From NCBI GenBank assembly GCA_945494195.1, contig CALYVJ010000125.1, forward strand, positions 1 to 6,021: 6,021 bases of DNA. Reading direction: 5' to 3'. The translations under genes and the position numbers were made by a program. Positions within the stretch are counted from its first letter, which is position 1, and every line of letters starts with the position of its first letter. The stretch comes from an uncultured Selenomonas sp. (GTDB taxonomy: Bacteria > Bacillota > Negativicutes > Selenomonadales > Selenomonadaceae). Shown here in pieces: positions 6,019 through 6,021 of the stretch. The notes under the pieces were generated by a model. It saw only the letters and a program-made list of their open reading frames with translations. It did no database searches and was not told the origin of the DNA.

Positions 6019-6021
6019 GGG

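Noticed and set aside
1..6021. CRISPR array, insertion sequence, tRNA or rRNA
   Set aside because: No regularly spaced repeats, terminal inverted repeats, transposase motifs or tRNA-like folds were seen; gene content is contiguous and in one orientation.

Overview
The window is an ordinary biosynthetic stretch of a low-to-mid GC Bacillota genome. All five real genes lie on the minus strand, so they are transcribed from high to low coordinates. A SigH-type sigma factor together with a C5-pathway tetrapyrrole operon carrying a CobA-HemD fusion fits Clostridia or Negativicutes. Protein style and moderate GC make me favour a Selenomonas-like Negativicute. That placement is inference, not something the sequence proves.

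Layout in transcription order. (1) Positions 6018 to 1206 hold a four-gene operon, hemC, cobA-hemD fusion, hemB and hemL, with gaps of only 33, 19 and 3 nt. hemC begins 3 nt inside the window edge, so its ribosome binding site, the operon promoter and any upstream gene (hemA would be expected) lie outside. (2) A strong intrinsic terminator at 1171-1135 ends the operon. (3) Positions 837-1205 contain no convincing gene. They hold a GC-rich island between AT-rich flanks and a pair of overlapping, oppositely oriented promoter-like elements near 881-911. (4) Positions 818-66 encode a SigH-family sigma factor as its own transcription unit, closed by a long hairpin terminator at 53-5.

How the genes work together. 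HemL makes 5-aminolevulinate from glutamate-1-semialdehyde. HemB condenses two of these into porphobilinogen, and HemC polymerises four porphobilinogens into hydroxymethylbilane. The HemD half of the fusion closes this to uroporphyrinogen III, and the CobA half methylates that to precorrin-2. The set therefore leads to sirohaem and/or cobalamin. No protohaem-branch gene (hemE, hemN, hemH) is visible here.

No unknown multi-gene system is apparent. The items most worth a second look are the 837-1135 intergenic region (possible unannotated RNA), a G8 homopolymer and a terminator-like hairpin inside the cobA half of the fusion, and the C-terminal extension of the sigma factor.
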